NCBI GenBank assembly: GCA_038327995.1
Contig: JBBQLP010000005.1
Coordinates: forward strand, 1-64,000
Origin: CAIOYC01 sp038327995
GTDB taxonomy: Bacteria > Pseudomonadota > Alphaproteobacteria > Caulobacterales > Caulobacteraceae
Length of the DNA: 64,000 bases
Direction of reading: 5' to 3'
The first letter of the stretch is position 1; the number at the start of each line of letters is the position of its first letter. A model generated the notes under the pieces. The model was not told the origin of the DNA. It worked only from the letters and a program-made list of their open reading frames with translations, and did no database searches. The translations under genes and the position numbers were made by a program. Shown one piece after another: positions 16,315 through 25,649 of the stretch.

Positions 16315-16744
16315 GGCGGCGACCAAGAGCGCGACGGACTTTCTGAGCGCGATCGCGAAGCCACAGCGGCTGAGCGTCCTGGGCGTCTTGGCCGCCGACG
16401 AGATGAGTGTCGGAGTTTTGCAGGCGCGGATCGCCCTCAACCAGTCGGCACAGTCGCAATTCTTGGCCAGACTTCAGGCTAAAAATCTTGTCGCCACTCG
16501 CCGACAGGCTCAGACGATCTACTACCGGATCGCAGATGACGAATCCCTGACCTTGGCGCACGCGCTCCCAGGCTGGCCAAGAGGCGGACAGGAGGAACGG
16601 CATGACCGGCTTCTACGATCGACATGTCCTCCCGCAGCTGATCGGCTGCGCCTGCGGCGCTGGCCCCATCCGCCGGCAACGGGCCAAGATCGTGCCGCGC
16701 GCGGAAGGTCGCGTGCTCGAACTCGGAATCGGCGGCGGCTTTAA
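16304..16744 (+). CDS. ArsR-family regulator with anomalous C-terminal extension
   Basis: The first ~90 residues are an ArsR winged helix (FLSAIAKPQRLSVLGVLAA, NQSAQSQFLARLQAKNLVATRRQAQTIYYRIAD). The start overlaps the tolC stop (ATGA). A normal family member would stop near residue 100, but this frame continues to 146 residues, 143 bp into the following methyltransferase gene, with a tail of arginine-rich shadow sequence. A small frameshift near 16560-16600 or a lost stop codon is likely; the DNA-binding part should still be intact. Confidence 0.7.
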   Translation: MANEAATKSATDFLSAIAKPQRLSVLGVLAADEMSVGVLQARIALNQSAQSQFLARLQAKNLVATRRQAQTIYYRIADDESLTLAHALPGWPRGGQEERHDRLLRSTCPPAADRLRLRRWPHPPATGQDRAARGRSRARTRNRRRL

Positions 16745-17225
16745 CCTATCCTTCTACGATCCGGATCGGGTCGACAGCGTCACCGGCGTGGACCCTTCCG
16801 AAGGTCTGCGGCGCCAGGCAGAGGCCGCACCCCGAGCCGCGAGCCTTAAGGTCAATATCCTCGAGGGGGAAGCAGAAGCGCTTCCGTTCGACGATCGAAG
16901 CTTCGACAGCGTCGTCTGCACCTTCACTCTGTGTTCGGTGCATACGCCCGCCGCAGTGCTGGCGGAGGCTCGTAGAATACTCAAGCCAGGCGGCCTGTTC
17001 CTCTATTGCGAGCATGGCCTTTCACCGGAGCCGAAGGTCGAGCGCTGGCAGCGACGCATCGAACCCTTTTGGATCCCGCTGGCGGGCGGCTGTCATCTGA
17101 CGCGCCCAGTGACGGCCTTGATTCAGGCCTCCGGCTTCACGATCAATGATGTCGAGGCGATGTACTTGCCTAAGGCGCCGCGGGTGCTGGGCTGGTGCGA
17201 ATGGGGCGCGGCGCGACCGGGCTAG
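16602..17225 (+). CDS. Class I SAM-dependent methyltransferase
   Basis: 207 residues. Motif I VLELGIGGGFNLSFYD (about 34-49), the acidic D of GVDPSEG, and motif IV-like FDSVVCTFTLCSVHTP, then LKPGGLFLYCEHG. This is the Methyltransf_11/METTL7-like group; the C-terminal GGCHLTRPV is typical of a thiol/arsenic-like methyltransferase subgroup, but the acceptor is unknown. GGAGGAACGGC precedes the ATG. Association with ArsR and TolC genes suggests detoxification. Confidence 0.87.
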   Translation: MTGFYDRHVLPQLIGCACGAGPIRRQRAKIVPRAEGRVLELGIGGGFNLSFYDPDRVDSVTGVDPSEGLRRQAEAAPRAASLKVNILEGEAEALPFDDRSFDSVVCTFTLCSVHTPAAVLAEARRILKPGGLFLYCEHGLSPEPKVERWQRRIEPFWIPLAGGCHLTRPVTALIQASGFTINDVEAMYLPKAPRVLGWCEWGAARPG

Positions 17226-17290
17226 TGTTCATGTCAAGCCCGCGCCATGGTCGACGACTGCATTACGCCCGTGCGTTGGAGGAGTTGAAT

Positions 17291-18145
17291 ATGTCCGAAG
17301 TTCCAGCTGGTGGCGACAATGCAGAGCAGATCGATTACTGGAACGCCGCAGCTGGGCAGACCTGGGCGCGGCTCCAGGATAAACTTGACCGCCAGATCGA
17401 GCCTCTAGGCCTAGAGGCCATACGCGCGCTCGCACCGATGGCTGACGAGCGCATTCTGGATGTCGGCTGCGGCTGCGGACAGACGACCTTCGAGCTAGCT
17501 GCGCGGGTTGGGGTTTCGGGTCACGTGACGGGCTTGGATATCTCAACCCCGATGCTAGCAGTCGCTAGGGCCCGCTCCGTTCCGGTAAATGCAGCGCCAC
17601 CAGGATTCCTGCAACTCGACGCCCAGACGGCCGACCTGGGCCAGGGTGTCTACGACGCCATCTTCTCCCGCTTCGGTGTGATGTTCTTCAGCGATCCGAC
17701 CGCGGCGTTCGCAAATTTGCGCCGGGCACTGAAGCCTCACGGCCGGCTGGCCTTCGTGTGTTGGCGGCCCTTCCAGGAGAACCTGTGGATGAGCGCGCCG
17801 ATGGAGGCAGCCGCGCCATTCCTTCCGCCCTCTACGCCGGTGGATCCGCTTGCCCCGGGTCCGTTCGCCTTTGCGAGCGCCGATCGGGTCCGGACTATCC
17901 TTTCGGATGCGGGGTTCGCCGAAATCACGTTGCACGCGTTCAACACCTCGATCGGTGGTTCGAGCCTGGATCAGACTGTAGATCTGGCGTTCCGCGTTGG
18001 CCCCTTGGGCGCCGCGCTGCGGGAAAAGCCTGACTTGGCGCCAGCCGTGGCCGAGGCCGTCAAGGCGGCGGTGTCTGGCTATGAGACTCCGAGCGGGGTG
18101 CTCATGCCGGCGGCGGTTTGGATCGTAAGCGCACAGGCGAGTTAG
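17291..18145 (+). CDS. SAM-dependent methyltransferase (ubiE-like)
   Basis: 284 residues from ATG 17291, chosen because GGAGGAG stands 6 bases upstream; the frame itself opens at 17195 inside the previous gene. Motif I is ILDVGCGCGQTTFELA, followed by GLDIS, and FSRFGVMFFSDPTAAFANLR, LKPHGRLAFVCWR. The acceptor is unknown. Members of this group are often annotated as class I methyltransferases acting on small molecules. It is the last gene before the integrative element. Confidence 0.87.
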   Translation: MSEVPAGGDNAEQIDYWNAAAGQTWARLQDKLDRQIEPLGLEAIRALAPMADERILDVGCGCGQTTFELAARVGVSGHVTGLDISTPMLAVARARSVPVNAAPPGFLQLDAQTADLGQGVYDAIFSRFGVMFFSDPTAAFANLRRALKPHGRLAFVCWRPFQENLWMSAPMEAAAPFLPPSTPVDPLAPGPFAFASADRVRTILSDAGFAEITLHAFNTSIGGSSLDQTVDLAFRVGPLGAALREKPDLAPAVAEAVKAAVSGYETPSGVLMPAAVWIVSAQAS

Positions 18146-18508
18146 GAGGGGAGGGGCGGCGCCTCGAGTCGTTTGCAAGAAAGTGGGCCAACTCCTGCTT
18201 TCTGAGCAACAACTGCGGAAATTTGATCGCGGGCACGCGCAATATCAGCGATGCAGTGCCAGAACCGGCGTGGCTTGTTAGGTTTTGCCAAAAGTTTCCG
18301 GACCTTAGCGTTCAGACCCTACGCCGCTCCATTGCCAATTCCACCCCCTCATTTTGCTAACTATCGAAAAATATCTAAATAAAATCAACGAGCCGGGGGT
18401 GCTTCATGACCCGCGAGGGAAGGGGAGGAGGCCTAGAAGGGACCCGTAAAAGCTGATGGCAAGGAGCACGGTCGTTGGCACGGGTCGCACCCTCCTACTG
18501 ACGTTCGG
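18146..18508. other. Gap at left border of the integrative element
   Basis: About 360 bp without a credible gene. A patch around 18355-18395 is AT-rich, unlike the flanks. The element border probably lies here, but I could not find a clear direct repeat matching the region right of the integrase (22405-22650). Confidence 0.4.
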
Positions 18509-20821
18509 TTAGTCGGTCCCCATGGACGCGCAGCGCACACTGGCAGCGAGTGCGGGCGTCATCGCTTTCTGATGTTCGGCGGCTGCCCGCGGCGACAACG
18601 AGTCCACGGACGAGGCTGCACGCCCACCAGCCCTATTGGAGCTCCTACTGCTAGCGACCTGCCCACCGTGAATTTCGTTATTCTTGAGCGGGACGCCGAT
18701 ATTCGGGTCATGGCCAGCGAGCGGCTCGTCTGAAGCCGTGGCGTGGTTCACGGTGTCGATCACAGTTCTGGTTTTGCCGACTCCGGCCTGCACCACCACC
18801 GCCATAGTCGGAGGGCCGTTGTCTCGGTCGATGCCTGTGGCGTGGAAGACTTGCACGGTATCGAGCACATTCAGCCCGTCAGGTCCCGCGAGCGCGAGCT
18901 CGGCTTGCACGGCCTCAACGGTCGAAGTGAGGGTCGCGGTGTAGACGGTCGGGTTGAAGCGGAAGGTGGTGGACACCTCGCCATCCTCGTCCGTCTCCTC
19001 GGAGGTCAGAAAAGGGAAAACACTCCACGCGGCGCCGATAGCGAGAAGGCTCGCCAGCCCCCCCATGAGTCCCGCCTGCGCCTCTTCCAGCGTCGCGGTA
19101 GGCAACGGCGCGACCGCCAGCACAGCGGCCTCCAACGCGGCCTCAGTCTCGTAGCACTCGAAGTGGTGCGCGGCGCGGGCGCGGCGGCGCTCCGGCTCCT
19201 TATCCATATACCAGTCTACATGAGACGGCAGCCCGGCGACGTAATCTTCCGGCTGCTTGACCCCTGCACGGTTGGACCTGTCGGCAGCCATAATCACGCC
19301 GGTTAGAAAATCGACGATTTGCTCCGCGCGCGCCGGGCCGGGCTCGAAGTTGGTATCGGCCACCATGCGACCGATAATCGGACCTTGCGGATCGTTAAAA
19401 CCCCCACCGCCCGGATGGTCGCCGAGCGACGTCACAAGCTCGTCAAACGACATTTCGTAGAAGTCGTCGGCGTCGTAAGTGACGCGCTCGCCGGGCTTGC
19501 GCGGGGCCTTAGGCTCGCGGACGGCGTTCGGGTCGCGGGGCGCTCCGTTGCTGTTGGTCTTACGCATCAGGTCGATCTCGGGGATCGCCACCACCGGGCG
19601 CTTGCCATGGATCATGGTCCAGAGCGCGGCCTCAAACGGGTCAGGGACTTCGGCGCCGGTCGCATCGTCCAGACAGATGCGCGAGGTGTAAATCGCTTGG
19701 CTCGATTTATAGACGCTGAGATCGCAGCCGATATTCCCCACCAGCGGCGGCGCCCACTTGGTCAGTTCTTTCAGGCCTAGAGGCCTGTCACCGATGGCGT
19801 AGACGCGGAGGCGCACTTCGCGCGAGCCGTCTTTCTTCGGACGCGTGTGACCGGCGGTGGGCGTCAGAATGAAGTCGGTGTCAGCCACTCCGTAGGGCAG
19901 GTATTTTCGGGCTAGTTCCGCCAGCGCGGCGGTGTCGTGATAATCGAGGCCTTCCGTCGCCGGGATGTTGTCGAGGTCGAACACCAGAAGCGAGCCTGCA
20001 CCGTTGGCGAAAGCCGGGCGGTCCAGAGCGCCGAAACCGGCCCCCGAGACGGCGCGGCGCACACCTTTAGCTGCTGGTGCCAGTTCGGGGAGCATAGCCG
20101 ACCTGACGATATAGCCATGTGCCGTGGCGGCGAGCTTGCACCAGAAGCCAACGTCTTCGAGGTTGGCAAAACCGACGCAGGCCATCGACATGAACGTATC
20201 GAACTCTTTTAGCTCGTAGAACTTGCTATTGGGGTTGCGGCTCGCCGCGTGCGCGAGCTTCCTTTTAGCGTTCACGCGGTCGATTGCTTTGTCGGTGCGG
20301 ACAAGGACCCCTTGGGCGTTCAGGATCACGCGCTTGCCGGTCTCACGGGTGGAGAACACCACAGTAAAGACGCCGAATGTCGGCAGGCCTGAAGGCGGCG
20401 CAAAGTGCAACGGCAGCAGGTCGGTTGCAGGGCGCACGGCGCCGGGAACGATGGGGTCGGGAATGTCGTCGAAGGCTTCCCACAAGTTAGAGACGTGGCT
20501 GAACTTCCTGCTGTCAGCAGAGATGTCGGAGACGGCTTCAAACGCGGCAGCGGCGGCTTGGGCTGCCTCGTCTGCAATGGCCTGACGTTCAGCCGTGACT
20601 TTGTTGGACCTGAGGATCGCGGCGGTTTTACGCGTCGATTTGACGGGTCCCGCGGCCTTGGCGATATCGCTGGCGAGATCAGAGAAGTCGTGGAAAATAG
20701 GCTGCGCCGGAAGCGGCAACGTGTTGGTTGCGGTGGGCTTAGGCTCAATCGGTGCGAGCGAACGGCAATTCACACCTGAGCGGTCAACAGCGCGCACGGG
20801 CGCCGGTTCTGAAAATATCAT
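18509..20821 (-). CDS. Primase/helicase-like replication protein of a mobile element, C-terminally truncated
   Basis: 770 residues, not matched to a named family with certainty. A central acidic motif LLVFDLDNIP (279-287), followed by FILTPTAGHTRPKKDGSREV, resembles the catalytic face of archaeo-eukaryotic-type primases of plasmids and integrative elements. Near the C-terminus VVVQAGVGKTRTV (about 675-687) looks like a helicase P-loop, but only 86 residues follow and they are low-complexity, with no Walker B or later helicase motifs. So the helicase half seems lost. Composition (Ala-rich, minus strand, next to an integrase) fits a decayed element. Confidence 0.6.
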   Translation of the reverse strand: MIFSEPAPVRAVDRSGVNCRSLAPIEPKPTATNTLPLPAQPIFHDFSDLASDIAKAAGPVKSTRKTAAILRSNKVTAERQAIADEAAQAAAAAFEAVSDISADSRKFSHVSNLWEAFDDIPDPIVPGAVRPATDLLPLHFAPPSGLPTFGVFTVVFSTRETGKRVILNAQGVLVRTDKAIDRVNAKRKLAHAASRNPNSKFYELKEFDTFMSMACVGFANLEDVGFWCKLAATAHGYIVRSAMLPELAPAAKGVRRAVSGAGFGALDRPAFANGAGSLLVFDLDNIPATEGLDYHDTAALAELARKYLPYGVADTDFILTPTAGHTRPKKDGSREVRLRVYAIGDRPLGLKELTKWAPPLVGNIGCDLSVYKSSQAIYTSRICLDDATGAEVPDPFEAALWTMIHGKRPVVAIPEIDLMRKTNSNGAPRDPNAVREPKAPRKPGERVTYDADDFYEMSFDELVTSLGDHPGGGGFNDPQGPIIGRMVADTNFEPGPARAEQIVDFLTGVIMAADRSNRAGVKQPEDYVAGLPSHVDWYMDKEPERRRARAAHHFECYETEAALEAAVLAVAPLPTATLEEAQAGLMGGLASLLAIGAAWSVFPFLTSEETDEDGEVSTTFRFNPTVYTATLTSTVEAVQAELALAGPDGLNVLDTVQVFHATGIDRDNGPPTMAVVVQAGVGKTRTVIDTVNHATASDEPLAGHDPNIGVPLKNNEIHGGQVASSRSSNRAGGRAASSVDSLSPRAAAEHQKAMTPALAASVRCASMGTD

Positions 20822-21036
20822 TTTGGAGTGACTTCCTGAAGGGTATGGGGGGAAATTTGGACCGCTTCAGCGGAAGTGCCGGTTGACTACGGCGCTAGCG
20901 AAATAAGGAGGGGCCTCTGGCTAAGGCCGAGCTAGCAATGGCTTGGTAGCTTAGCTTTAGGGAAAATTCAACAGGTATAATTGTCCTGAGCATACCAGTA
21001 ACTGCCCTTGGGGAAGAGCTGGGCAAATTGCCAGTG

Positions 21037-22311
21037 CTATGCCAGCGCCCGTTCTACCTCGAACGCGCTATCGATCGTGCGGCACCAGGCCCTCATCATC
21101 TCCCGGCGTGGTTCCAGACCGTCAGTGTCGGCATAGGCTCGTGCGACGGGGTCCGCGATGGCGTGGGCCAATGCCATCTCGGCCAGCGTCCAGTCGTGCT
21201 TGGTGTTGATCGTCTAAGCCTTGAACGCCCCGCGGAATCCGTGCGGCACGAATCCGGCGAGGTCTGCATTTTCCTCGCGCTCCAACCAGCCTCGAACTAG
21301 CTGCAGCGGCGCCATGTTCGAAAGCGGGCCGCCCCGCTGCCCGCGGAAGACGTATCCTTCGCGGCGCGGACCTTGAGCCTCCAGGATTGCGCGCATTGAT
21401 CTGGTAATGGGTGTTCGCTGCGCGATCTCCATCTTCATCTTCGAGCCCGGTGTCACCCAGACATTATTCTCCAGGTCCAGATCCTTCCACTCCATCGACA
21501 GGGTCATTCCAATCCGAGCAGCGCTGTAAGCGGTCCATAACAATACGTAGCCGCTGGCAGACGGATGCTCATGGAGGTAGAGGCAGAGTCGCCCGAGCGC
21601 GTTCATGGTGGGCGCGGGATGGCTGCCACGTCGTCCTTGCTTCTCGCCCGTTTCGGTCGCTTCGCGGCCCTTATTCCCCGAGTGCTCGATCTTCATCAGC
21701 TTTTTGATATTGCCGGAGTCGGCGACTTCATTGCGCAGCACCTCCCGCTCGAATGCGTCGTCCGCGATCACCGCTGCGATACGCCGGCGGACACGCTGGG
21801 CGGTCTCAGCCTTTGTCGACCAGATCGGCGTTAGAATTGCGCGCATGTGGTCGCGGGTGATGTTGCGCGGGTCGAGGCCGCCAATGGATTCCAGCGCGTA
21901 GATTTCAAGCATAGACTTCCAGTTGATCGCGTTCTTGCCCGAGGTCCCGCCTTTCCAGCCTTTGGAGATTTCGGGCAGGTAAACCTCGAGGGCCTGACGG
22001 AATGAGCGGTCGACGACAATATCGGCGTTCTTATCGACGGGTTCTTCGGGCGCGATCAGTGCAGCTGCCTCGGCGTCCCCGCGCAGAAGCGCCGCGGCTG
22101 CGGTGGCCTCGTTCGGGGTCATCTTCTGGGCATGACCGATCGTCGCCCCGTTGGGAGCGCCGATGTACCGGAAGATGTATCGGCGCGACGCCCCGCGAAC
22201 GACCAGGCTCAGTCCTGGCGCGCCCAATGCATGTCGACCTTCACCGGCGTTTAGCGCTTTGTTCTGAGTGCGAACGATGGTTCGACTACGCGATGCGCCG
22301 CCAAGTTTCAT
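21037..22311 (-). pseudogene. Tyrosine integrase with one in-frame amber codon
   Basis: The N-terminal arm domain (LNAGEGRHALGAPGLSLVVR), core-binding domain and catalytic domain (AARIGMTLSMEWKDLDL with the first catalytic Arg; VPHGFRGAFKA with the HxxR motif) are present. A TAG at 21214-21216 then interrupts the frame, but the same frame continues for 58 codons with TLAEMALAHAIADPVARAYA, carrying the nucleophilic Tyr, to a stop at 21037. A single base change therefore removes the catalytic tyrosine. ATG 22311 is preceded by GGAAACG; the frame is open up to 22404. Confidence 0.85.
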
Positions 22312-22656
22312 GACCCGTTTCCGTGACCCAGACAGGTCGTTTTTGACCCAGTAAATCGATGAGATACGTGCGCTTATTCGGTTGACAGCGCAACCAAGTG
22401 GCACCGAGCTGGGTCAGAAGTCACTTTCGAACCCGTGGAATGTTATAGAGTATTAGAATTTCAAGTTTTTATTGAGTTTTACGGCGTCATTAAAGTGCGG
22501 TAGCCTGCGTCACCGCCACTTAATCTGAAGAGGGTTGTTTCATCGCGTTCGCCTTTCTCAGGGGACCGGGCCCGTAATCGTGGTTCAGAAGGGGGTGGCT
22601 AGGCCGCCCCGCATATTGGCTGTAGCCTAGCCCCATAACGACGAAGGGCGCAGGTG

Positions 22657-23880
22657 ATGACGGTCTATATCCTTGGCGGCTGGCAGAGCGACTTTTCCCG
22701 GAACTGGGCGCGGGAGGGGATCGATCTCGCCGACGCCTTCGCCGAGGTGGTGGGGCAGGGCTTGGCTGCTACCGGGCTTGAACCGAAAGACATCGAGTGC
22801 GGCCACGTAGGCAATTTCGTCGCTGATCTGTTCGTGGGACAGGGGTTGCTGGGCGGCTTCTTCGGTCTGGTGCACCCTGACTTCGATGGAATGCCGACGG
22901 CGCGCCACGAAGCGGCTTGCGCTTCGGGCAGTGTGGCGATCCTGGCGGCGGCGTCTGAGATCGAGGCGGGACGCTACGGCCTCGCCTGCGTGGTCGGGAT
23001 CGAGCTGATGCGCAACGTGGCTGGACAGACGGCTGCCGAAAACCTCGGCGCGGCGGCCTGGGCTGGACATGAGTTTCAGGACGCCCGGTTCCTGTGGCCG
23101 AAGGCCTTCTCTGATCTTGGCGAGGAATATGATCGCCGCTGGGGGCTGAAATACGAGCATCTGAGCCGGATCGCCGAGATCAACTTCGCCAACGGGCGGC
23201 GCAATCCCAACGCCCAGACCCGCCAGTGGGCCTTCACCTCGGAGAGCTTCACCCGGGACGACGAGGCCAATCCCGTGGTTGAGGGGATGATCCGCAAGAA
23301 CGACTGCGGCCAGGTGACGGACGGCGCGGCGGTGATCTTTCTCGCCTCGGCCGGGCGCGCTGCGGAATATGCGAAGGCGCGCGGGATTGCTCTGGAGAGC
23401 CTGCCGACGATTAAGGGATGGGGGCACCGCTCCTCGCCGATCAGCTATGAGCGAAAGGTGCGCGCCAGCGAGGGCCAGCCCTTCGTCTTTCCGCAGGTGA
23501 AGCGCGCGGTGGATGACGCCCGCGCCCGCGCCGGGATCAAGGACCTGACGCAGATCGATGCGGTTGAAACCCACGACTGTTTCACCACCACCGAATATAT
23601 GGCCATCGAACATCTCGGCCTCACCGCCCCTGGCGAGGCGTGGAAGGCGGTCGAGGACGGCTCCATCGAGATGGGCGGGCGCCTCCCCATCAATCCCTCC
23701 GGCGGGCTGATCGGCGGCGGGCATCCGGTGGGGGCCACCGGGGTGCGCATGACGCTGGACGCCTTCAAGCAGGTGACGGGCCGCGCCGGAGACTACCAGG
23801 TGGAGGGCGCCAGGACCGTCCAGACGCTGAACATCGGCGGTTCGACCACCACCACAGTCAGCCTTGTGGTGGGAGTCTAG
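22657..23880 (+). CDS. Thiolase family acetyl-CoA acetyltransferase
   Basis: 407 residues. Nucleophilic Cys88 lies in HEAACASGSVAI; the C-terminal GGLIGGGHPVGATGVRM carries the catalytic His. The usual second CxG near the C-terminus is replaced (TLNIGGSTTTTV), a feature of SCP2-type/acetyl-CoA acetyltransferase-like thiolases, which often act in degradation of branched or cyclic acyl-CoA rather than simple beta-oxidation. A GTG at 22654 is an alternative start. First gene of a catabolic cluster. Confidence 0.88.
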   Translation: MTVYILGGWQSDFSRNWAREGIDLADAFAEVVGQGLAATGLEPKDIECGHVGNFVADLFVGQGLLGGFFGLVHPDFDGMPTARHEAACASGSVAILAAASEIEAGRYGLACVVGIELMRNVAGQTAAENLGAAAWAGHEFQDARFLWPKAFSDLGEEYDRRWGLKYEHLSRIAEINFANGRRNPNAQTRQWAFTSESFTRDDEANPVVEGMIRKNDCGQVTDGAAVIFLASAGRAAEYAKARGIALESLPTIKGWGHRSSPISYERKVRASEGQPFVFPQVKRAVDDARARAGIKDLTQIDAVETHDCFTTTEYMAIEHLGLTAPGEAWKAVEDGSIEMGGRLPINPSGGLIGGGHPVGATGVRMTLDAFKQVTGRAGDYQVEGARTVQTLNIGGSTTTTVSLVVGV

Positions 23881-23883
23881 GGC

Positions 23884-24693
23884 GTGGCGATTCTGGAACT
23901 TCTGGCCTTCAACGCTGCAGTCTCGGCGGTGTGTTTTGCGGGCCTGTGGCTCCTCAGTCTGCGGCTGAAGGACGTCAGCTTCATCGATAGCTGGTGGGCG
24001 CTGGGCATGGTGGTGATCGCCGTCTCCAGCTACTTTTTTACCGGCGGGCAGGAGGCGCATCGGCTGGTGCTGACCAAGCTTTGCGCCGTCTGGGGGCTGC
24101 GGCTCGGCATCTATCTGCTCTGGCGTTGGCGCAAGCACGGACCAGACCGGCGCTATGTCACCATGCTCGGCAAGGCGGAAACTGAGCGCGGCTGGAGTTT
24201 CGGCAAGGCGGCGCTTCTTCTGGTGTTCGCGCTTCAGGCGCCGCTGCAGTTCGTGGTCGCCTTGCCGGTTCAGCTTGGACAGGTGAGCGGCGCCGGGAGC
24301 CTTGGCCTTCTGGCCTGGGCGGGAATGGTGCTGGCGGTGGTCGGGATCGTGTTCGAGAGCTTCGGCGACTGGCAGCTCATGCGGTTCAAGGCCGATCCCG
24401 CCAACAAGGACAAGGTGATGGACCGGGGCCTGTGGCGCTATACTCGCCATCCCAACTATTTCGGCGACGCCTGCGTTTGGTGGGGGCTGTGGCTGGTGGC
24501 GGCCGACACCGGTCTAATCGGCGCGCTTTCCATCGCCGGGCCGATCCTGATCACCGTCCTCCTCACCCGCTGGAGCGGCGTGCCGACTGTGGAGGGTCGG
24601 ATGCGAAAACACCGCCCCGGATACGAGGATTACGTGGCCAGAACCTCGAGCTTCATTCCGATGCCGCCAAAAAAGATCGCGCCGTCCACCTGA
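23884..24693 (+). CDS. DUF1295 membrane protein (steroid 5-alpha-reductase-like fold)
   Basis: 269 residues starting at GTG, 3 bp after the thiolase stop. Six to seven hydrophobic helices, with the C-terminal signature DRGLWRYTRHPNYFGDACVWWGLWL and a final LEE-like PGYEDYVARTSSFIP. This is the DUF1295/3-oxo-5-alpha-steroid 4-dehydrogenase group, related to isoprenylcysteine methyltransferases. It is an integral inner-membrane enzyme acting on a hydrophobic substrate; tight coupling to the thiolase suggests a shared pathway on a lipid- or terpenoid-like compound. Confidence 0.85.
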   Translation: MAILELLAFNAAVSAVCFAGLWLLSLRLKDVSFIDSWWALGMVVIAVSSYFFTGGQEAHRLVLTKLCAVWGLRLGIYLLWRWRKHGPDRRYVTMLGKAETERGWSFGKAALLLVFALQAPLQFVVALPVQLGQVSGAGSLGLLAWAGMVLAVVGIVFESFGDWQLMRFKADPANKDKVMDRGLWRYTRHPNYFGDACVWWGLWLVAADTGLIGALSIAGPILITVLLTRWSGVPTVEGRMRKHRPGYEDYVARTSSFIPMPPKKIAPST

Positions 24694-24908
24694 AGTTTGC
24701 GCCCCACATATCGAGTGCAAAGAGTGCAATACGGGTACGTTCGTCGCCGTAATGGGTTTACCCACGCGTCTTTCGCAGACGAACACGCGAGCAATTCCGA
24801 TTTCCAGGACCATCTATCGCTCCCGCACCTTTCTGGCCGGGTTCAAGTATGCAGCCTTGGCGTCAGGCGGGGATAAGTTTCAGTTGAATCTCTGACGCAC
24901 TCTCTTCT

Positions 24909-25047
24909 CCTCTCCCTCGACGGGAGAGGGAAACCATCCCCTAGCGAGCGCAGCGAAGACTTGGGAAGGGTGAGGGTGTCTGGCGCGAGATTGGCCAGCC
25001 TCAGCGCAGCACCTCCACCCCGACCCTCCCCCGTTAGAGGGGGAGGG
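24909..25047. repeat. Two GC-rich hairpins of an intergenic repeat family
   Basis: CCTCTCCC-TCGAC-GGGAGAGG (24909-24929) and CCCTCCCCC-GTTAGA-GGGGGAGGG (25024-25047) are perfect inverted repeats about 95 bp apart with sequence rich in 'agcgaagacttgggaagg' between. Such paired CCTCTCCC/GGGAGAGG hairpins are characteristic of dispersed REP/MITE-like intergenic repeats in alphaproteobacteria. They lie in the 411-bp gap 24694-25104, which otherwise shows nothing. Confidence 0.7.
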
Positions 25048-25104
25048 AGATAGGCCCTGCCCGAACCCATTGCGAACGTCGAGCAGTGGGCGGATCATGA
25101 AGAG

Positions 25105-25577
25105 ATGAAAGCTCTTCTTATTTCGGCTCTCTTGGCATCTGCCACAGCGCCGGTTGGCCACCCGCGAAGCTATCTTGTTTCAGTCGCCAATATCGCGCTG
25201 AAGCCGGGCGAGAGCATAGATAGTTTCTCAATTTCCACTTGGGGCGTCACGTTTGATGCAGTGTGCCACATCCCCGATGGATGGCGGATCAAGGCAGGCA
25301 GGAGCGCCAATCCTGGTGGCGGCCTGGAGGGCCGGGGTAGCAATGGTGCGACCTGGCTCAACCGAAAAGGCTTGGTGGAGCTACACACATTGCTCTGGTG
25401 ACTCTCTATGCGCCAGTTCAGCCGCGAGACGTTCACCAAGGCGAAGGCGGAGTTATCCCCGCCACATTCAAGGGTTACGCGAACGTGCCCACCGATAACG
25501 GCGACCGCAAAGCACCCCTGACTGTGGCCAACATTCGCCTCACTGCCGCAAGTCGCTGCCCTGTTCGGCGTCCTTAG
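25105..25577 (+). pseudogene. Frameshifted small secreted protein of unknown function
   Basis: The first frame (25105-25401) gives a signal peptide (MKALLISALLASATAPVG) and a plausible mature part (YLVSVANIALKPGESIDSFS, VCHIPDGWRIKAG). At about 25395 the frame is lost, and the next frame continues with ALVTLYAPVQPRDVHQGEGG, ATFKGYANVP and PLTVANIRLTAASRCPVRRP to a stop at 25577. A one-base indel would rejoin them into a protein of about 157 residues. I do not recognise the family. A sequencing error is an alternative to a true mutation. Confidence 0.6.
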
Positions 25578-25649
25578 ATCGAACCGCTGTGATTTCCGTG
25601 GGCCACCAAGAGCTTCGAGCTTTAAGGATCGGGCGTGGACGTCTGCCTC

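Larger units (their letters stand above)
18509..22404. mobile_element. Remnant integrative element (primase-like gene plus tyrosine integrase)
   Basis: Two minus-strand genes typical of integrative elements, both damaged, stand between accessory genes on the left and a catabolic cluster on the right. Intact cargo, excisionase and relaxase genes were not seen, and the 215-bp gap at 20822-21036 holds no gene. Borders are approximate because no attachment repeats or tRNA were found beside it. Confidence 0.65.

Noticed and set aside
18400..22620. Direct repeats flanking the integrative element
   Set aside because: Only short, imperfect similarity (ACCCGTAA near 18440 and GCCCGTAA near 22570) was found, not long enough to call attachment sites.
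22627..24450. 607-codon open frame on the minus strand over the thiolase and DUF1295 genes
   Set aside because: It lies wholly antisense to two well-supported genes, has no recognisable domain and a His/Gln/Arg-rich composition typical of GC-rich shadow frames.
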